A stretch of DNA of 64,000 bases, from assembly GCA_905221605.1 (NCBI GenBank), contig CAJNDS010000360.1:1-64000 (forward strand), written 5' to 3'. The position numbers were made by a program, and so were the translations under genes. The notes beneath the pieces are model-generated. The model saw only the letters and a list, made by a program, of their open reading frames with translations. It was not told the DNA's origin and did not search any database. Of this stretch, positions 11,041 through 26,000 are shown in pieces (within the stretch, counting starts at the first letter, position 1; each line of letters opens with the position of its first letter). Source of the stretch: Symbiodinium natans. Lineage: Eukaryota; Sar; Dinophyceae; Suessiales; Symbiodiniaceae.

Positions 11041-14000
11041 CTGGGGCCTAAAAGGGATGCGGAGGCTCCCACCTCAAACCCTAAACCCTAGGCCTCAACG
11101 CTAAACCTTCATGGGTAAGATGAAAGCAAGAAAAAAAGCTGTCTGAAAGACCTTAGGGCTTACCATTTCGGATTTTTCAAAGCTTGGACCTGGCCGCCTT
11201 CGTGGCGGTGTTTACGGCGTTTGCGGTTTTGTTTGGGTGTTGCGGCTTAAGGGTTGAGGGATGAGGATGTAAAAACCGAAGCAACAAAGGGAGCATCCGC
11301 AGCAAAAGACAAGAAGAGGCGTCCGCGGGCAAGATTCAGTTTTGCCAAGATATGTGCTGCCAAGCAGGCTTGCACTCAAGAATTGTGGTATTTTGGTTTG
11401 CCCTCACACTGCTGGGTCAGAAAATTAAATTGCTTCTGTGAGGGAGGTTTGTTGGGGGAGTTGGCTCCGACTGCGCATTGCAAACTTTGAAGGGCACGCC
11501 TGGATCCATACACCCTGATCCAAACCTCGCACCCACAATCCAAATCCTCGCACCCACAATCCAAATTCCCCTAAGCCACGGGTCAAGGGTTTAGGGTATT
11601 TCCCAAAGCCATACTAGTAGTGCCCCCTCGATGTTGTAATACGGTCCCCCCCCCCCCCCCCCCCCCCCAACTGCTGAGAAACCCTAAACCCTAAACCCTA
11701 AACCCTAAACCCTAAACCCTAAACCCTAAACCTGAAGAGCCGCAGTCCTTTTCCATGGGGCTGCGATTTTGAACCTTAGCTTGCTGGCGAGACTCCAGCT
11801 CCTGCAGTCATGCCTTCAGCTCTCTTTCGAAAAAGTATTGCTAAAGTTCTCCTCTCCATCTCCTACTACCCCAGGCCTGCCTGCCACAGGGCTAAACCCT
11901 AAGCTCTGAAGCCTCAACCCGAAACCCTAAGCAAGACAATCTCAACTTTGTAACTGTATCTCGAGTCATGACACCAAGAAGAGAGTGAAGATGATGACGT
12001 CACCGAGCAGTGCAGAGACCACGCCCACCACAGTATTCCTTGGGGTGGCTGTTGCTAAGGGACCTATATTGAATGACCATCATGGGTATCTCCCTAGTAT
12101 GGTGACTTTAACTAGCAATCCAATTCCGGCGGCAACATGTTGGTGCATGTTTGTTGCGGCTGGCGGTGTGCGTGGGCTTAAAAACCCACGTAGGGCCTGA
12201 CCATAATCTACAAGCCCCGTTGCAGAAAAAAAGTGCTTATAAGGAACTCCGCAAAAAATCGAAATCCTTGAACTCCACCTGACCCCCCTCCAGTGCACGG
12301 ACTCGAAAGAAGCCCTGTGAAGCCGGAGTTTGCCCAATCTGAGAGTGTTGGGGCTTGCGGGTTTGCATGCAGGCTTCTGGCCAGTCATTCGAAGACTTGG
12401 CGTCAGTAGCCCTGAAAGCTTCTAGGATAAAACTCTGATACGACGCAAGACTGTTTCAGGTGATAGCTCTCCAGGATTCGAAGCTTGTGGATTTTTCAAT
12501 CTCCGTGCACCTGGCAACGACCACAGCTCCAACGAAGCCCAAACACCCCCACCGCCCCATTTTAGATATGTTCGCAGATACGTCATCTCATGTCTCTTGA
12601 ATGGCCGGGAATATTCAGTACGAGGCTTCGGGAGCAGCATAGGGTTTAGGGTATTGGGGCATTAGGATATTGGATTCCTTGTTCAACACTTCTCCATACC
12701 ACCGCTTAATTAAGGACGATACCTTAAGCCATAAAGGGGGCTGCTACATTCCTGAATTAAAGGATACGGTTATTGGGCTCTCTCAGCAGGCCATGTGCGC
12801 GCGTAACGCATAGTCCATGCACAACACTCCGTTCCCACCAAAACAAACATCCTAAACCCTAAGCCCGAAAACTGGAAGGGGGCTTTCAAGTCAAGACTAA
12901 TTAGACTGCTCCTGGTGCGAATGGTCCGGTTCTTCGTGTTAGCTAGGGTTTAGGGTTGGTTCAGGGTAGGAGCAGAATTGGCTGTGAACTGGAGGCGTCT
13001 GACACGTGGGAGCTTCTTGAATTTGCGAGCGTCTCTGAAGGCCCTCTGCTTGAAAAACCTTCAGGCCCCAATCCCTCAACTCCAAACTTAACCTAAACTT
13101 CACTTCCAAGATCCTAGCCCTAAGCTCCGAACCCGAACCCTGGACCAAGATCCACAGAAACCCTTACTCCGACTGCCAAGCCCTAAGCCCCCCAAAACAA
13201 ATTCCGAAACCTAAAACCCCCCAACACGCTAAACCATAAACCCTATAAGCCCAATAAACCCCATAAACCCTATAAGCCCTATCAACCATATAAACCCTAA
13301 ACCCCCACAAAAGCAGCCATGTCTCTGCACCAGCTGCGCCACAAGAGTCTGTGGCTTTTTACAGCTTGGATCCGAGTCGGGACCCGGGGAGGAACTCGTG
13401 AAGAACCTAAGCAGGGGTACGGGGAGTTCTGGGCTCCCTAAACCTACGGGGGGGAGTTTTGGGCTCCCTAAACCCCTAAAGCAACCCCAAACCCTACACC
13501 GTTGAGCCCTTTGGCAATCCCGGGTTAAGGGCTTAAGTGGCATATCGGTCTGCAGTTTAGGGTTCAGGGTACATGCGTCACAAGTCAGACTGTTGTGCTC
13601 AGTTGTGCTCTACTTTCATGAGCCAGCCCAGCAGCAAAGCATTGGTAGCCCCGGCGGTGCAGAGCTTCAAAAAGATCAGGGACACTCGCACCTCAAGGTC
13701 CACCGGGGTGTGAGAGGTAGTGCTCAAAAAACGCTCAACTCCTCCCAACTACGCTATAAGCATGAAACCCAGCCCTCAAGGCCAGTCCTTGTATGAGGTT
13801 AGCAGGCTCAGCCGCAGCAATGCGATCCAGGGGTGGAAGGCGGGGAACAGGAGGCCAACACGCTTGTACCTCGGCTCTACCAACAAGCTGGCTAAGGGTT
13901 TATGGCTTTCCATACCCTCAGACAGGCAAAAACAATGTTTGAAATAGTTCCATGGAGGCACGCTGCAACTGCACAAACACCGCCATTCCTAAAAATGAGC

Positions 14001-17000
14001 CCTAAACTCTGAACCCTAAGCCCTAAACCCTAAGCCCTGAAACCCTCACCCGAATAGAGGGGCCTGAGTGTATACCGATAACTGTAAGAAGGAACCCCAC
14101 CATAGCATTGGTAAGTAGGCTCCCTTACAGCAATCCCCCAACTCGACTTGGCTCCGGTGCCAACGGCTGTCGAGGATGCACTGCACGGTGTTGGCCCCGT
14201 GGATGTGCACATTCCATCGGGCGCCCAAGTCCTGGGCGAATCTCTCGGGGTTCAGCGGTTTGCGGGGCTTGGGGTTTCGTGGCTTTGGGGGGCTTGGGGT
14301 TTGGGGGGGTTTCTGGCTGCACTCCACACTTTGCATCAACCCTGCCACCCCAAGGCCCGAATATCTGCCCCTAGGACCCTAAACCCTAAAGCACTAAAAC
14401 CCTGAAGCACACCAAGACGTCTTCGAACGCCGTACTATAGGGGCCCAAAAAGTTACCAGTTGATTTTGGCGGTTCCCTTATTATATAGTTTTAGTACCAA
14501 AAGCCCAAAACCCTATTCTAATTATTAAGGCCCCTATATTGGAGTACCCTGATAGATCCATTATCGTAACCCTTATAGGCCCCTTTAACTTCGACCCTAT
14601 TCTAAGTATGAAACGGTTTAGGGTTTAGGGTTGAACCCTGTTCCAAAACAGAAGCCCAGATTCGCGAAGCGCCTTGCCGAAGCCGTCCATGTTGGTGCCC
14701 ACTTCCTGGTGGGGATTCTCCAAAAGCGACGCTCAATTGGCTGAGGGTTTTGGGCTTAAGGTTGAGGGCTTTTGGGGTTTAGGGATGTAGGGTTTTTAGG
14801 TTTATCGGGCTCAAGGTTTAGTGTTGAAGATTGAGGGTTTGGGGTTTCAGGGTTGATTTGAAGTGTCGGGCAGTCAGCACTGGCCCTCGTGCAAGCCTCA
14901 AAGCCCTGCAGCCCTGAACCCTATAACCCTAGAAGCCCTAAACTTCCAAGCCCAAGGAGAAATGAGAAGTATTCCACATACGTTCAGCTCCCTCAATGCC
15001 TTTTCAACATCCTTGTCAGCGGCATGTTGCGTATTGAATACCACCGAATGGGAACTCCAAACAAGCAAAATAAGGGAGAGGGTTCGATGGTTTAGGGAAC
15101 CCTAAGCCCTAAACCATTCGGGTTTTTGCATCTCCTATCGCCAAACCCAAAGACACCACCCTAAAGCTCACGCTCTGCAATTTTGAAGCCACCAAGGAAG
15201 CTACACTAAACCCTGAACCATCCTGTACACCCAAAACCCTAAGCTCAGAGCCCCAAATTCTGCATTCGAACCCTAAACCCCAGACCCCGAACCCTAAACC
15301 CTGAGCCCAAACCCTTAACCCTGAACAACCCTAAACCCACAATCAGAACCCTCTACTTTTCCGGGGGAGTGCCTGTACCAAGCGAGAAAATCGGCTCCGG
15401 CGGCCGACGCTCCGACTCATCTGCCGGTTCACAGGCTCCTCCTGATTCAGGGCTTTAGGTTTAGGGGTCTACTCTTGGGGCCTTAATGATTAGAAGAAGG
15501 CTTTGGGGCCCATTCTGCTATAATTACAATAAGGAGCCCTGAGACGGTAGGTTTTCTAGTCCAGAGAGCCCAATACCCTTTAGTTGCCGAACACACTGAA
15601 GGGATCCCAATTATGATTTGAGCTATATTCCTCAATAGAGGGGTATCGGGCTCTCTGGGCTGATTCAGGGCTTCAGGTTTGGGGGTCTAGGGCTTGCGGA
15701 CGTGGGTGTGAGCCCCATTTAAGTCGAGGATAAGGAATCGGTGGGGGGTAGAGCTTCGAAATGACAAAGGGGGACGGCTTTCTTTGGTTTCTCACCCTTT
15801 TTATGGGGACCCCCCCACAAGGGTACCCTTAATCCACGCCCAGCAAAGTTTCGGTGCTTGGTGAAAGCTGCGAGCCGAATTGATTTAAGCCAAAGGCTGG
15901 AAGCCTCAAAAGGGACTAGGGCTTCGGGGCCCCATACCCCAATTGACCCTAAATACCTTCAACTCACTACATGCTCAGAACCCAGAAAGCCCAACACCTC
16001 TTAACTAAAGGAATCTAGCTTAAATCATATTATACATCCCCTGAAAACTCAAGGTACGTTTCTTAATTAAGGGGTATTGGGCTCTCTGGTCCTTTGAACC
16101 CGGAGGCCCGCAGTCCTCCAGTTCGAATTTTTCGTCGGGCTGCAGGATGATTGCAAGGCTATCCTTGGCCACGCCGCTTCGATGTGCGTGCAGGGACCTG
16201 GTGAAGGGGTGAGCTCCGCAGGAAGGGTTCATAGGGATTAAGAGCTTCAAGCAAGGACTTATGGCTTAAGCTTCCAAGCAGGGGTTTGGGGTTGAGGGTT
16301 TAGGGCTCAGGATTTTGACGTAGAACTTGGGAGCAGGGGTACTTTGCAGCTTTACCAGCTTAGGGCGACGGCAGCAACGTTAGCTGGCTAATTCTAAACT
16401 CCAAGCCCTCAATCCTAAACCCTAAGCCTTAAGTCCCCCAGCCTGATACACCTGTTCACGCTAGCCTCTGGGGCTTTGCACTCCAAGATCAACGAGGCGA
16501 TATCTTGGACGCCGAAGCAAATGCCTGTCCGAGACATGAGCCTGTCATTGTTGTTATTACTCACACCACGACTATTGTTGCTAGCAGCGCTTCTTCCCTT
16601 ATGGCTCGCTGCAACTGGTATTGGTATATATTCGCCACTATGTTCATTGCTACTCACTCCTATTGTTGCTATTCTGGAACACTTGTGATGAGCACTCCGC
16701 TGCTGAAAGAAGAATATAAATTAAGCGAGTCTTGTGCCATGGAGCGAGCGTTCTTGAGCCTCGCTCTCATGTTCTCATTCCATCTGTCGACGCATCTTCC
16801 GAACCCCTAAACCCACAGAACCCAACAAGTGTACCGCTTCAGGGCCTGAGGCAAGGTGTGTTGAGTTGCTGTTCCTTCCTTTTTCGGGTTATTTGGGTTC
16901 CGAAGAGCAACAGTCTATACTCCTTTAAGGGGCTATGCCATGGAGGGTTCTGAAGGGTTATCAAAAGGAGGATGATGCTACTAGGAGTTTGGACCCCAGT

Positions 17001-20000
17001 TGGGTCCGTGCTTTGAAGCGCCCAGTGAGCCAGGAGGTCGGGCCGATCCAAGACACGCTATCAAAAAGCTACAGGCCCAAGAAGAAACCGCGAATCTCCC
17101 AAGCCAGGCTGAGTAGGATGTCGGGTTTAGGGTTTTTAGGGCTTCGAAGCCCAAATCCCCCCACAACTCGGCGAAGCTGGACCCCGAGAATTGTGAGAGT
17201 GGACTTGTTTCCTGGCCTGCGCACCACAGGGTCCAATCCTTGGCCTCTGCCACTCGCTGCATGCACCAGCCCTTGGGGACCTCCACTTTCCCAAAGTTTG
17301 GGGTTTGGGTTTAGGGTGTAGGTTTTAGGGCTTAACGTTTTCGGGTTTGTGCTTTGGGGTTTGTTTTTGCAGGTAGTTTCGGGTGTATGACTTAGGGGTC
17401 GATGCTGGAGATTCAGCAGGGAGGGTTCGCGGTTCAGGGCTTGCCGACAGAACAGACGTCAGTCTGCACATTCACCTCCTCAAAGTTCGCAAGTCTGTGT
17501 ATTTTGAAGTTTGCTTCATCACTTTCCAATGCAAGTGGTGACAGGGTTGTGTTGGGGGGCTCAAGCAGTTTTCATAAACAGACTAATGCTGGAAGGGTTT
17601 TGGATTGATCCTGCCTATCGCGCGCTACGTCGAAGTTCAACTTTTGGGCATGCTGTTCGCATTTTTGCTTTTTGGAGGGTTTTTTGGGGAGCATCTCCCA
17701 TGCTCTCCCTACAGTTGAGTATCGTGTTTCAAACCGAGTAAGATTATACTCTTCATGCAATACAGAACACTAAACCCCATTGAATAGGAGGACCTAATCT
17801 TACTTGATGTTGAGTACCATAGTAACTCCAAATAAAACTTTGATCTCTTGCCAGGGCCCTATCCCCATGCCTGCTTCACTGCATCAATACCAGCATCAGC
17901 ATCTGGGGGGATCCAAAAACTAGCAGTACCTTATTGGGGGTAGAAATCATCATAGTATATGGTTGTCTACATTGGGGCGCCCTGTTTTGGGAAACGGTCA
18001 TCTACAGCAATGACAATTGCAGCAACCGTTTCAACTGCAAGAAAGCCTGGAACCCCTAAGATCTCTGTGATTAGCGGGACCCTCTCCTCCTCCACCTCGG
18101 AGGCCGGAGCCTGTCTGAAGAGTGCAGGCTCAATCTCCTGTGAAAGCGTTGCAGAAAATCCAAGGAGTAGCCCTCAAACCCAAGCATTCTCGCGTAGAAA
18201 AACGTGCAGGGCACGCTGAACATCTCAAAACGTCTCATTCGTAGACTGATCACCAAGAATTGCCTTGAGGCATGGGGCCTTTTGTGATTGATGAAGCACT
18301 CAACGTCAAAAGAACGAGGTTTAGTGTTGCCTAGACCATCATGCTCCACATCTAAATCAGGCATGCCAACAACACTACGACAACGTCCTTCCGTAAGCAA
18401 ATCCTTCATCAGAACCGCATAGCTATGGTCGTCAGAATGGCAGCAGGATCACCATGATTTTTCCTCCTTATCCTGCTTCGGTTCCCATCGCTTCACGTGC
18501 TACTGCCACCGCACCTACTACTGTTGATACAAGATCCTTGCAACACCCCAATAACTAAATGACTACAACTCCCAAGGTAGAAGTGTTTAATATAGAAGCC
18601 TTAATCATCAGAATAGGGTTTGGGTGCCCATTGCACAATAGTTATCACAAGGACTCCCAAAACAATATACGCAACGATTAAGGCCCCTACAGTAGGCAGG
18701 AGTTTACGGCATCAGCCGCACACCACTCCGCTCCGTTCTCCTCCCAGGGGACCATGTCCCGGTTCCGTCGGTCCACCAAGGCAGCACGGGCGAAGACCAG
18801 GGCAAAGAGTGCCTGTGGCTTCTGATTGTGTGTTTACACAGTGGTTTAGGGTTTTGGGTATATGTGTGTATATGTATATGTGATCTCCACCCACGCCTCC
18901 CCTTTGGTCCCTGTGGTGGTGCTGGTGGTTCTCCCCCCGGCCTCCCTGTTTTAAGGGGGGCAGGGTACGGGTTTTGTAGATGATCCTGCATCATATCCTC
19001 ATATCCGATACTTCTTCTCATGGTGTCACTCTGCAGCTCGCATGGCATGTTGTGAATTGTGAGCTTGTCAACTGACGTCTTGCTTGATGCTCAATCCGTT
19101 CGTGGTATCTCCACGAACTCTCTCATCCTAACTCAAGTTGCTCTTGAGGGCTGCGTGTCCTAGCCCAAAAATGTTAACCATTCAATTATGATAGGGTTAT
19201 ACAAATCCCAAAAGGTTAAAGGTTACCTACTCAGCTACAAACTGCCTATATTTAAGATCGAGGCCATGTCTAGTTCAGTTATCGTTGCACTTCCTTCGCG
19301 CCCTTCTGAAACTTAACCTTTCATTCTGAACGGTTAGGAATTCAATCATCCGGCAATTTTTTTTTAAACTTTTAGGGTAGAAGACTCATAAGCGGAACCA
19401 CAAAAGGTTACACCACTTCTCCAAGCACCGCCTTCCAAGGCAGCGCTCCGTGGCGACCCTCTGAGAGCAAAGTACAAAGCTACATGCAGTCAAAATCTGG
19501 TTCCCCAAAGTGCAACACATACCAGAACTAAAGCTCAACTTCAGCCACGGCACCAGGAAGACGAAGACGGAGACTGCTGGGAGGGTCGACTGCCACTTTG
19601 TCTCCTTGAGTAGAACACCCAACCCCCCCAAATCGGGGCCCACTAGCTTCACAAGGTAGTCATAGGGCTTCTGATTTGGGGGCTTAGCGTTACCAAACTC
19701 CTCTCTTCAGACGATTACGTGGACTTTGAGACTTTGACTGTCACAGGGTTCAGTCTTGTACCGTACCGTTAGGTTTTGGGATCCGTTTAAGGGGCGTTAA
19801 AGAACCCCATTGGCTCATGCAAGGGCATTTTGGCCACAACCCTGCAACGGGGACTGTCTCAACCTGATTGTTTTGGGATCCCTCTTTTGGAGTCCCTCCA
19901 ATTCCTACATGAGCCATAGTCTAAACTCCAAGTATCCAAAAAGGCCCAAACTTCCCCTCTGGCAGGTTCGCAGATGCGTGCGATTACTTCGCCTTTGCAC

Positions 20001-23000
20001 AACATTGATTAGGAGCCTGTTAAGGGGGCTTTCATTCTTGAAGCTTCTTGCTGTAGAAAGCATCACCTGCAGCCCTAAACCCGAAGTCCTAAACCCAAAT
20101 TAAATTATGGCAGATGTACCTGACAACTATGTAAACTAGGCTTTCGCAACCACTGCATCAGAATCAAGACTTACTGGTCCTTCTTACCATGGAACAAGGG
20201 TCTTCAAGGGTCTATAATACACAGAGGTTAGAAAGAAGGCCCTGTTAGGAACCTTTAAGATGACGGAGCAGAAATCTGAAGATGGTAAGGCAAAGAAGGT
20301 ACTCTCTGATTCTGAAGAACACCCCGAACACGAAACCCTGAACGTCTCTAGAGCTCACACTCTTGCTCCAAAACCTGCACGAAACCCGCCAAAGCTTCCA
20401 AAACCTTGCTGCTAAGGTCAGAAGTATGGGGCCCCTTGAGCCCAGAGGTCCAGGGTATATGGGGGCCCCCCCGAGGGCCCTTAGGCCCGTATGAGGTGGG
20501 CTCCTTAAGATCCGGGGGCTAAAGGGTGCATCCTAAGGGCCCCCTGGCTTCAAGGCTAGACTACTCATGAACCAAAACCGAAGCAAAACTTCTTTCATTC
20601 AATAATCTGGGAAAGCCTCACAAGTAAATCATGACCCAAAACTGCTGTGGGCAGAAGAAGTCTCCGATAAGCGCTGAAATCCTGCGGGGGTTAGCAGATC
20701 CCAAGCGCTGCTGCCTCATCTGATCGGGTTTAGGGCCGCGGTTTCAGGCGTCGGGTTAAAAATTCAGGGCTGGGGGCTGAGGGTGTAGACTTCAAGATTA
20801 GGATCGTTTTGGGACTCTGAGAACAACTTCTTGCAAATCCGGTACGGAACATGAACTGAGGGAATATAACCCCTTCTGTTTCCCAATGCAATATGATTTA
20901 TCTCAAAAATTCTTCCATACTAAGAACCAGCAAGCTGAATGGTTTTTTTCGCAGGAGGACCTGCAAGGAGTTCAAAAGACGTCAGGTCCCTAGACCCCCT
21001 GTGGTAATGAATCCCAATGATGGAACTTCGGAATAATCCCCGGAGAATCCTCATAGCCACATATGTATATATATATATACATGTATGTATGAGCTTTCAT
21101 CCAAACTCCTTCAAGAGGTATAGGGGATTCTATCCGGGAGTATTCCAAAAGTTATCTGGGTGATACTAGGAATTTTGAGTATAGCTCAAATATACACACA
21201 CATGCACTTGTCTACTCTTGTCATAGAAAGCTGACCCAATGTTGTTCCAGGCCGCAAACGAGTGCCAGGAGCGCATTGTCCCAAATGACCTGCGCTTCAG
21301 GATTCAGGTCTAAGAGTTGTGCCCTTTCTTGCCTGGGCTTGAGGGCTTGGGGTTTGGGGTTGCGTGTTTCGGGTTTGGGGTCAGGAGTTACTTATCGTTT
21401 TGCGAACAGTCTTCGGGGTTCTACATCCACGTTTATTGGACTTATGCCTGGCACCTGACATGGCCCTCCATGAAGTTGATTGACCATTAATATCAGATTT
21501 GAAATCTTAGTTTAGGAGCCTGGTGCCAGAACTAGCCGAGAAATATCGGATTAGACTCTTGATGACTTTTCAACAAGTCTACGACCACCCGGATTGTTGG
21601 CCCATGTAGAGACGGTGGTTATGGTTGACCCTATCATCAATCCCCCCTCTATATCCATCTTCCTAATAAGCCACATTGTATTGGGACTATCTAGTCAAAC
21701 AGGAAGCCCCATGGAGCTCAAACACACTGCGGGCGCACCTATCGTACCACTTCTAGTGAATAGTCTCGCGTCAGCTTTAGACGTGCCAATGCTGCATTCA
21801 GTGGTGTGGTTGGCTTCGGTGGCTTCGCGGCATATGAGCCATAGCCTACACTCCTAGTATCCCCCTTAATAATTAATAACCCCAATTGTGATACCCTCTT
21901 TTCATCCCTTACTTAACCCCTTTGAAGGAGGTTCTAGTTGAAGGATGGCGTGACTTGGCTCTGGGATGTAGGAGAGCTTCCCTGGCCCAAGGATGGGTAT
22001 GGTAGCTGTTCAAACCCATCGGGCTCCCTTAGTTAGGGTGATTCAATCATTCTCAGGACTAGTTACGGGGGAGCATAGATACACAACTTAGTTTGTCACT
22101 GAGGAATAGTCTTGGGCTGTTTCGCTGGCTCCGCGACATCGTTCGGAACTGGTGAACCATGAGAGATGGCCTCCCAGCACGAAGCCCACAACAGCCGTCA
22201 CTGAGCATGGGGCGCTCTGCAACTTCTGCTTCTGCGCCAGAAAAGCAGCAAACCCTGACTCCCGAACCTCAAAACCCTGCGCCCCGAACCCCACCTCGGC
22301 TACAGCGCTGAAGATCGAGAGATGGACAGTCAGGCACGTAATCTGCCCCGGAACAGTGTCCTCGATGCAGGTGCTTTAGTGTTTAGGGGCGCGCAAGGTC
22401 TTCATAAGACTTGTGGGTTTTTGTAGGGCCCCCAAAATTTTACACATAAGCAAACAATAGGATTTAGGGATATCCCATAGAAACTCCCCTTATAAGACTT
22501 GTTGGGTTTTCGAGGGCTGCCTCTTCACAGGGCTTCGGCTTTTTCAGGCTTAGGCTCGGCGAGCTGGTTTGGAACGGTTTGGGGTGGCTTTGTAGAAACT
22601 CCCAGAGAGCCCAACACCCCTTCAAGAAGGAAAAACCAATATAAATATGTACATGTATATATATATATATATGTATATTAGAACTATGATTGAAGCTATA
22701 TTCCTGAATTACGGGGTATTGGGCTCTCTGAACTCATCCCCACTACCGAGGCAGAAATCGAAAGCCTCCCCCGAAACCAGGGGAAAAAGGGATTGGATGG
22801 TTTCTCCATGCCAGGGACTATGTAAGGATGCAAGGACGTCCGACATCCAAGAAGCTAAGCGGGTCACACATTGAGCTGAAGTCCACTAACCGTATACCTT
22901 TGATACTCACCGATATAACCCCTTTATAACCCCACTTTATGGAGCTTCGACTCTAGCTCATATGATATGTTCCCCTACGAGACGAACCCGGAAACATGAA

Positions 23001-26000
23001 CCCTTACGAGACGACAACTCATACCCAGAGAGCCCAATACCCCATAAGGATTATACCTTAAAGTTTTGGGGGGATGCATATTATGATTGAAGCGATATTC
23101 TTTAGTTAAGGGGTATTTTCTTGGGCTCTCTGGGCCCTAAAAGGCAACCCTAGCCTCGAAACTAAACAGCAGAAGGTAGAACAATATGAAGTCATCTTCT
23201 GTACACTGGTTCCAGAATATACTATATTATGGTATACAATAGTATATAATGTATATTAGAGTATATTATAGTATATTACGGTACCAGTGTACTTACTATA
23301 TAACGTATCTTAGCCTGAAAGCCTAATCCTCCCAAGCCCCTGATGCCTGAGGTCCTAGACTGTATGCCACCCTAACACACCTAAATCCCAAACCCTTTTT
23401 TCACCCCATTATAGTAGAGTAACTATAGTATAATCTAGTCATCTAGTATAGTAGAGTAGTTTCCATTTTCCATTATCCTAATTCCTAATATTACCATAAA
23501 CCTAGCGCAGCTGCCAGATCAGGAGGAGCGGCGGGCACCGTTGTGACTCCACGCGGGGACCAGCGCTTCTCCTGGAGAAGGCAGAACCACGTGCTATCAG
23601 TATTCATCGTGCAAGCAGGGTCTACGGTCTATTTCCTTGGAATTTTGGATTTGCTGATTGAATTTCTATGCGCGTTGAGGGTTGGCGCGAGGGCGCCCGC
23701 AGGAAATGTGGAATCCCGCTCACGACTTGTGCCCTTCAGCGGGCATTAGAGAATGCCGACCGCTGAAGATCTGATTCAGCCCAGGATCTCGTTCGTCCCA
23801 GAAGGCGCACGTGGCGTTCTCCAAGTCCGTCTTGATCCTCATCTCTCAGGGCTTTCTATCCAAATAGCTCGGGGGCCCTGGCTTCCATGGGCCTTGAATT
23901 GAGGTTGAATGATGCATATAGGCTGCGAAGGTTGCGACGAACCTCTACAAGCCATAAGGTCATGAAGTTGCATGCAATCCCTGCGTGGCCCTTGGTACAA
24001 ACAAGACTGGAGCCAAAGGCTCACCTGAGTTTTAAAACACTGCACCAATGGAACCCTTTCCTAAGGGCTCGGGTTCAGGGCTTAATGTTACAGGGCTTTT
24101 CCAAGTCCTTTCCTACAGTATCTCCGTATTGCCAAGACGGCCCTAAAGGCACCCAATTTTCCCAAAATATCTCCCGAAACCATAAATCCCAAACCCTAAG
24201 CCGAGGATCACAATCCGAAGGGGAACGTCCAGGTTTTGGACCCTGAGCTCCGATCCATCGGGCGCTCGCATGTTGATACTGACCTTACTGAGTAGCGTGT
24301 TCGGAACAAGAAACGCAGAGAGCCCAATACCCCTTAATTAAGGAATAAACCTGAAATTATCTACAAAGGGTTTCATCTTATGATTTAAGCCATATTCTTT
24401 AATTAAGGGTTATTGGGCTCTCCGGCAAACTACTGATGGGTGCCCAAGGATTGAGGTCCATGAACAGCGGAGTGGAACCCTTTACATGTCCTTGTCAATG
24501 TAATGTAGGAGCCTTAATAATTAGAATAGGGTTGTGGGGTATCCTATACTAAAAGGATAATAAGGAACCCCCAAAATAGTATAGGTAATCATTCAGGCCC
24601 CCTACATTAAGCTTTCAGTACCTCGGACATCGGCGGCCGGAAGGTTGAGGAAAAGCAAACAGGTGAGAAATCTAGCAGCGAACACATGCAGATTTTCAAT
24701 GGAACAAATTTGGGTACTGCATGAAGGTGTAAAGGAGTGTATGGCTACAGGGATCCACTCCCCCACTCGGTTTCCACCCGGCACCCCTAAAACCTCAAAA
24801 TTAAGGGTTACGCTAGAATCGCCCCCAAGAGGCCCCCCCCCCCCCCTCAGATTTCTTAGTCAGCCTTATACACATCCTTCATTCCCTCCTCAAGCCGGGG
24901 TTTAGGGTGCCTTTTTATGGGACGGGGCCTTTCTAACCCTTTTAAAACCCAGGGTTTAGGGTTTAGGGTTAGTTTAGGGTTTAGGATTTAGGGTTTAGGG
25001 TTTAGCACACCAAGCCGAGTCGCAGCATGGGATCCGACCACGGATGTTGCTTCGCCTTCGACTCTTCGATCTTGGAACTTACCTGAAAGAGGACTCAAGC
25101 CAAAGCCCATCAGTTTTGGGGCTTTGGGTTTAGGGGGGCTTCGGGCAGAAGTTTCGGGACTTTAGGAGGTTTTGGCTTTAGGGGGCGTGTAGGGTACCAT
25201 GAAACCCCCAAGCCGATGAACCCTGGGAGCTTCCGAGGCTTTGCTTCTGCAAGGAACACCCGAATGTGAAACGCACCGCAGTATACCTGGGCCCTGAGCA
25301 TAATTCTAGCGTTCCTGCTGAGCATTGCCTGACTCTTTTGTCACGTGCCCCATATAAGAGCTTCCATAGCTATTACTTTGCAAAGGTGCGTGCCCCCAAG
25401 CTGCCCCTGATCATGGGACACCCCGCAACTTCGAACAGGGAAGACATTCCAATGACATCCTTTGCTTCGAAAACCCCATCCTGACAAGCAGCGCCGTGCC
25501 TGAAGCCACAATTTGCGGACAGGGGTTGGTTTTGGGATTCTTGAACCCCAAACCCCTATAGCGTGTTTGGAGCTGATCTTGCAATCACTTTTGATCCTTA
25601 TAGTGGTACCAGAACGGTGAATGCAGAGTCAGCAAAACCAGCCGTTCTGCTTTTTGCAGGTTAGAGAGCAATCTGGGTCATAGCCCACACAAGGCAAACA
25701 ACATCAGAAGGTTTCACACAAACTGGCCCGTTCGAAACCTCACCCCAAGAAATCCACGAAATGGAGCCCCCGCTGCTTATTAGCCACCAAAAAGGAGTGG
25801 CGGGTTTAGGGTTGACGCCTCAGGTCTCAATGTTCAGGATGACATGACCCCTAAACCCTTCAACCCAAAGCCCTCAACTCCACTTCAAGCCCTGCTAACT
25901 GTGGTCTAGCCAAAAGGCCTGCAACCTTCGATTTGATGGTGGTGATGCTCAGAAGAACAGCTCCTGTTTCTCCGGCTGCTGTCGCGGCTTGGGCCAACAC

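Noticed and set aside
23543-23749. A plus-strand hydrophobic frame (TVYFLGILDLLIEF) that loosely recalls a lipid-kinase motif
   Set aside because: Single short resemblance, opposite to the prevailing strand, and the flanking DNA shows minus-strand exons.
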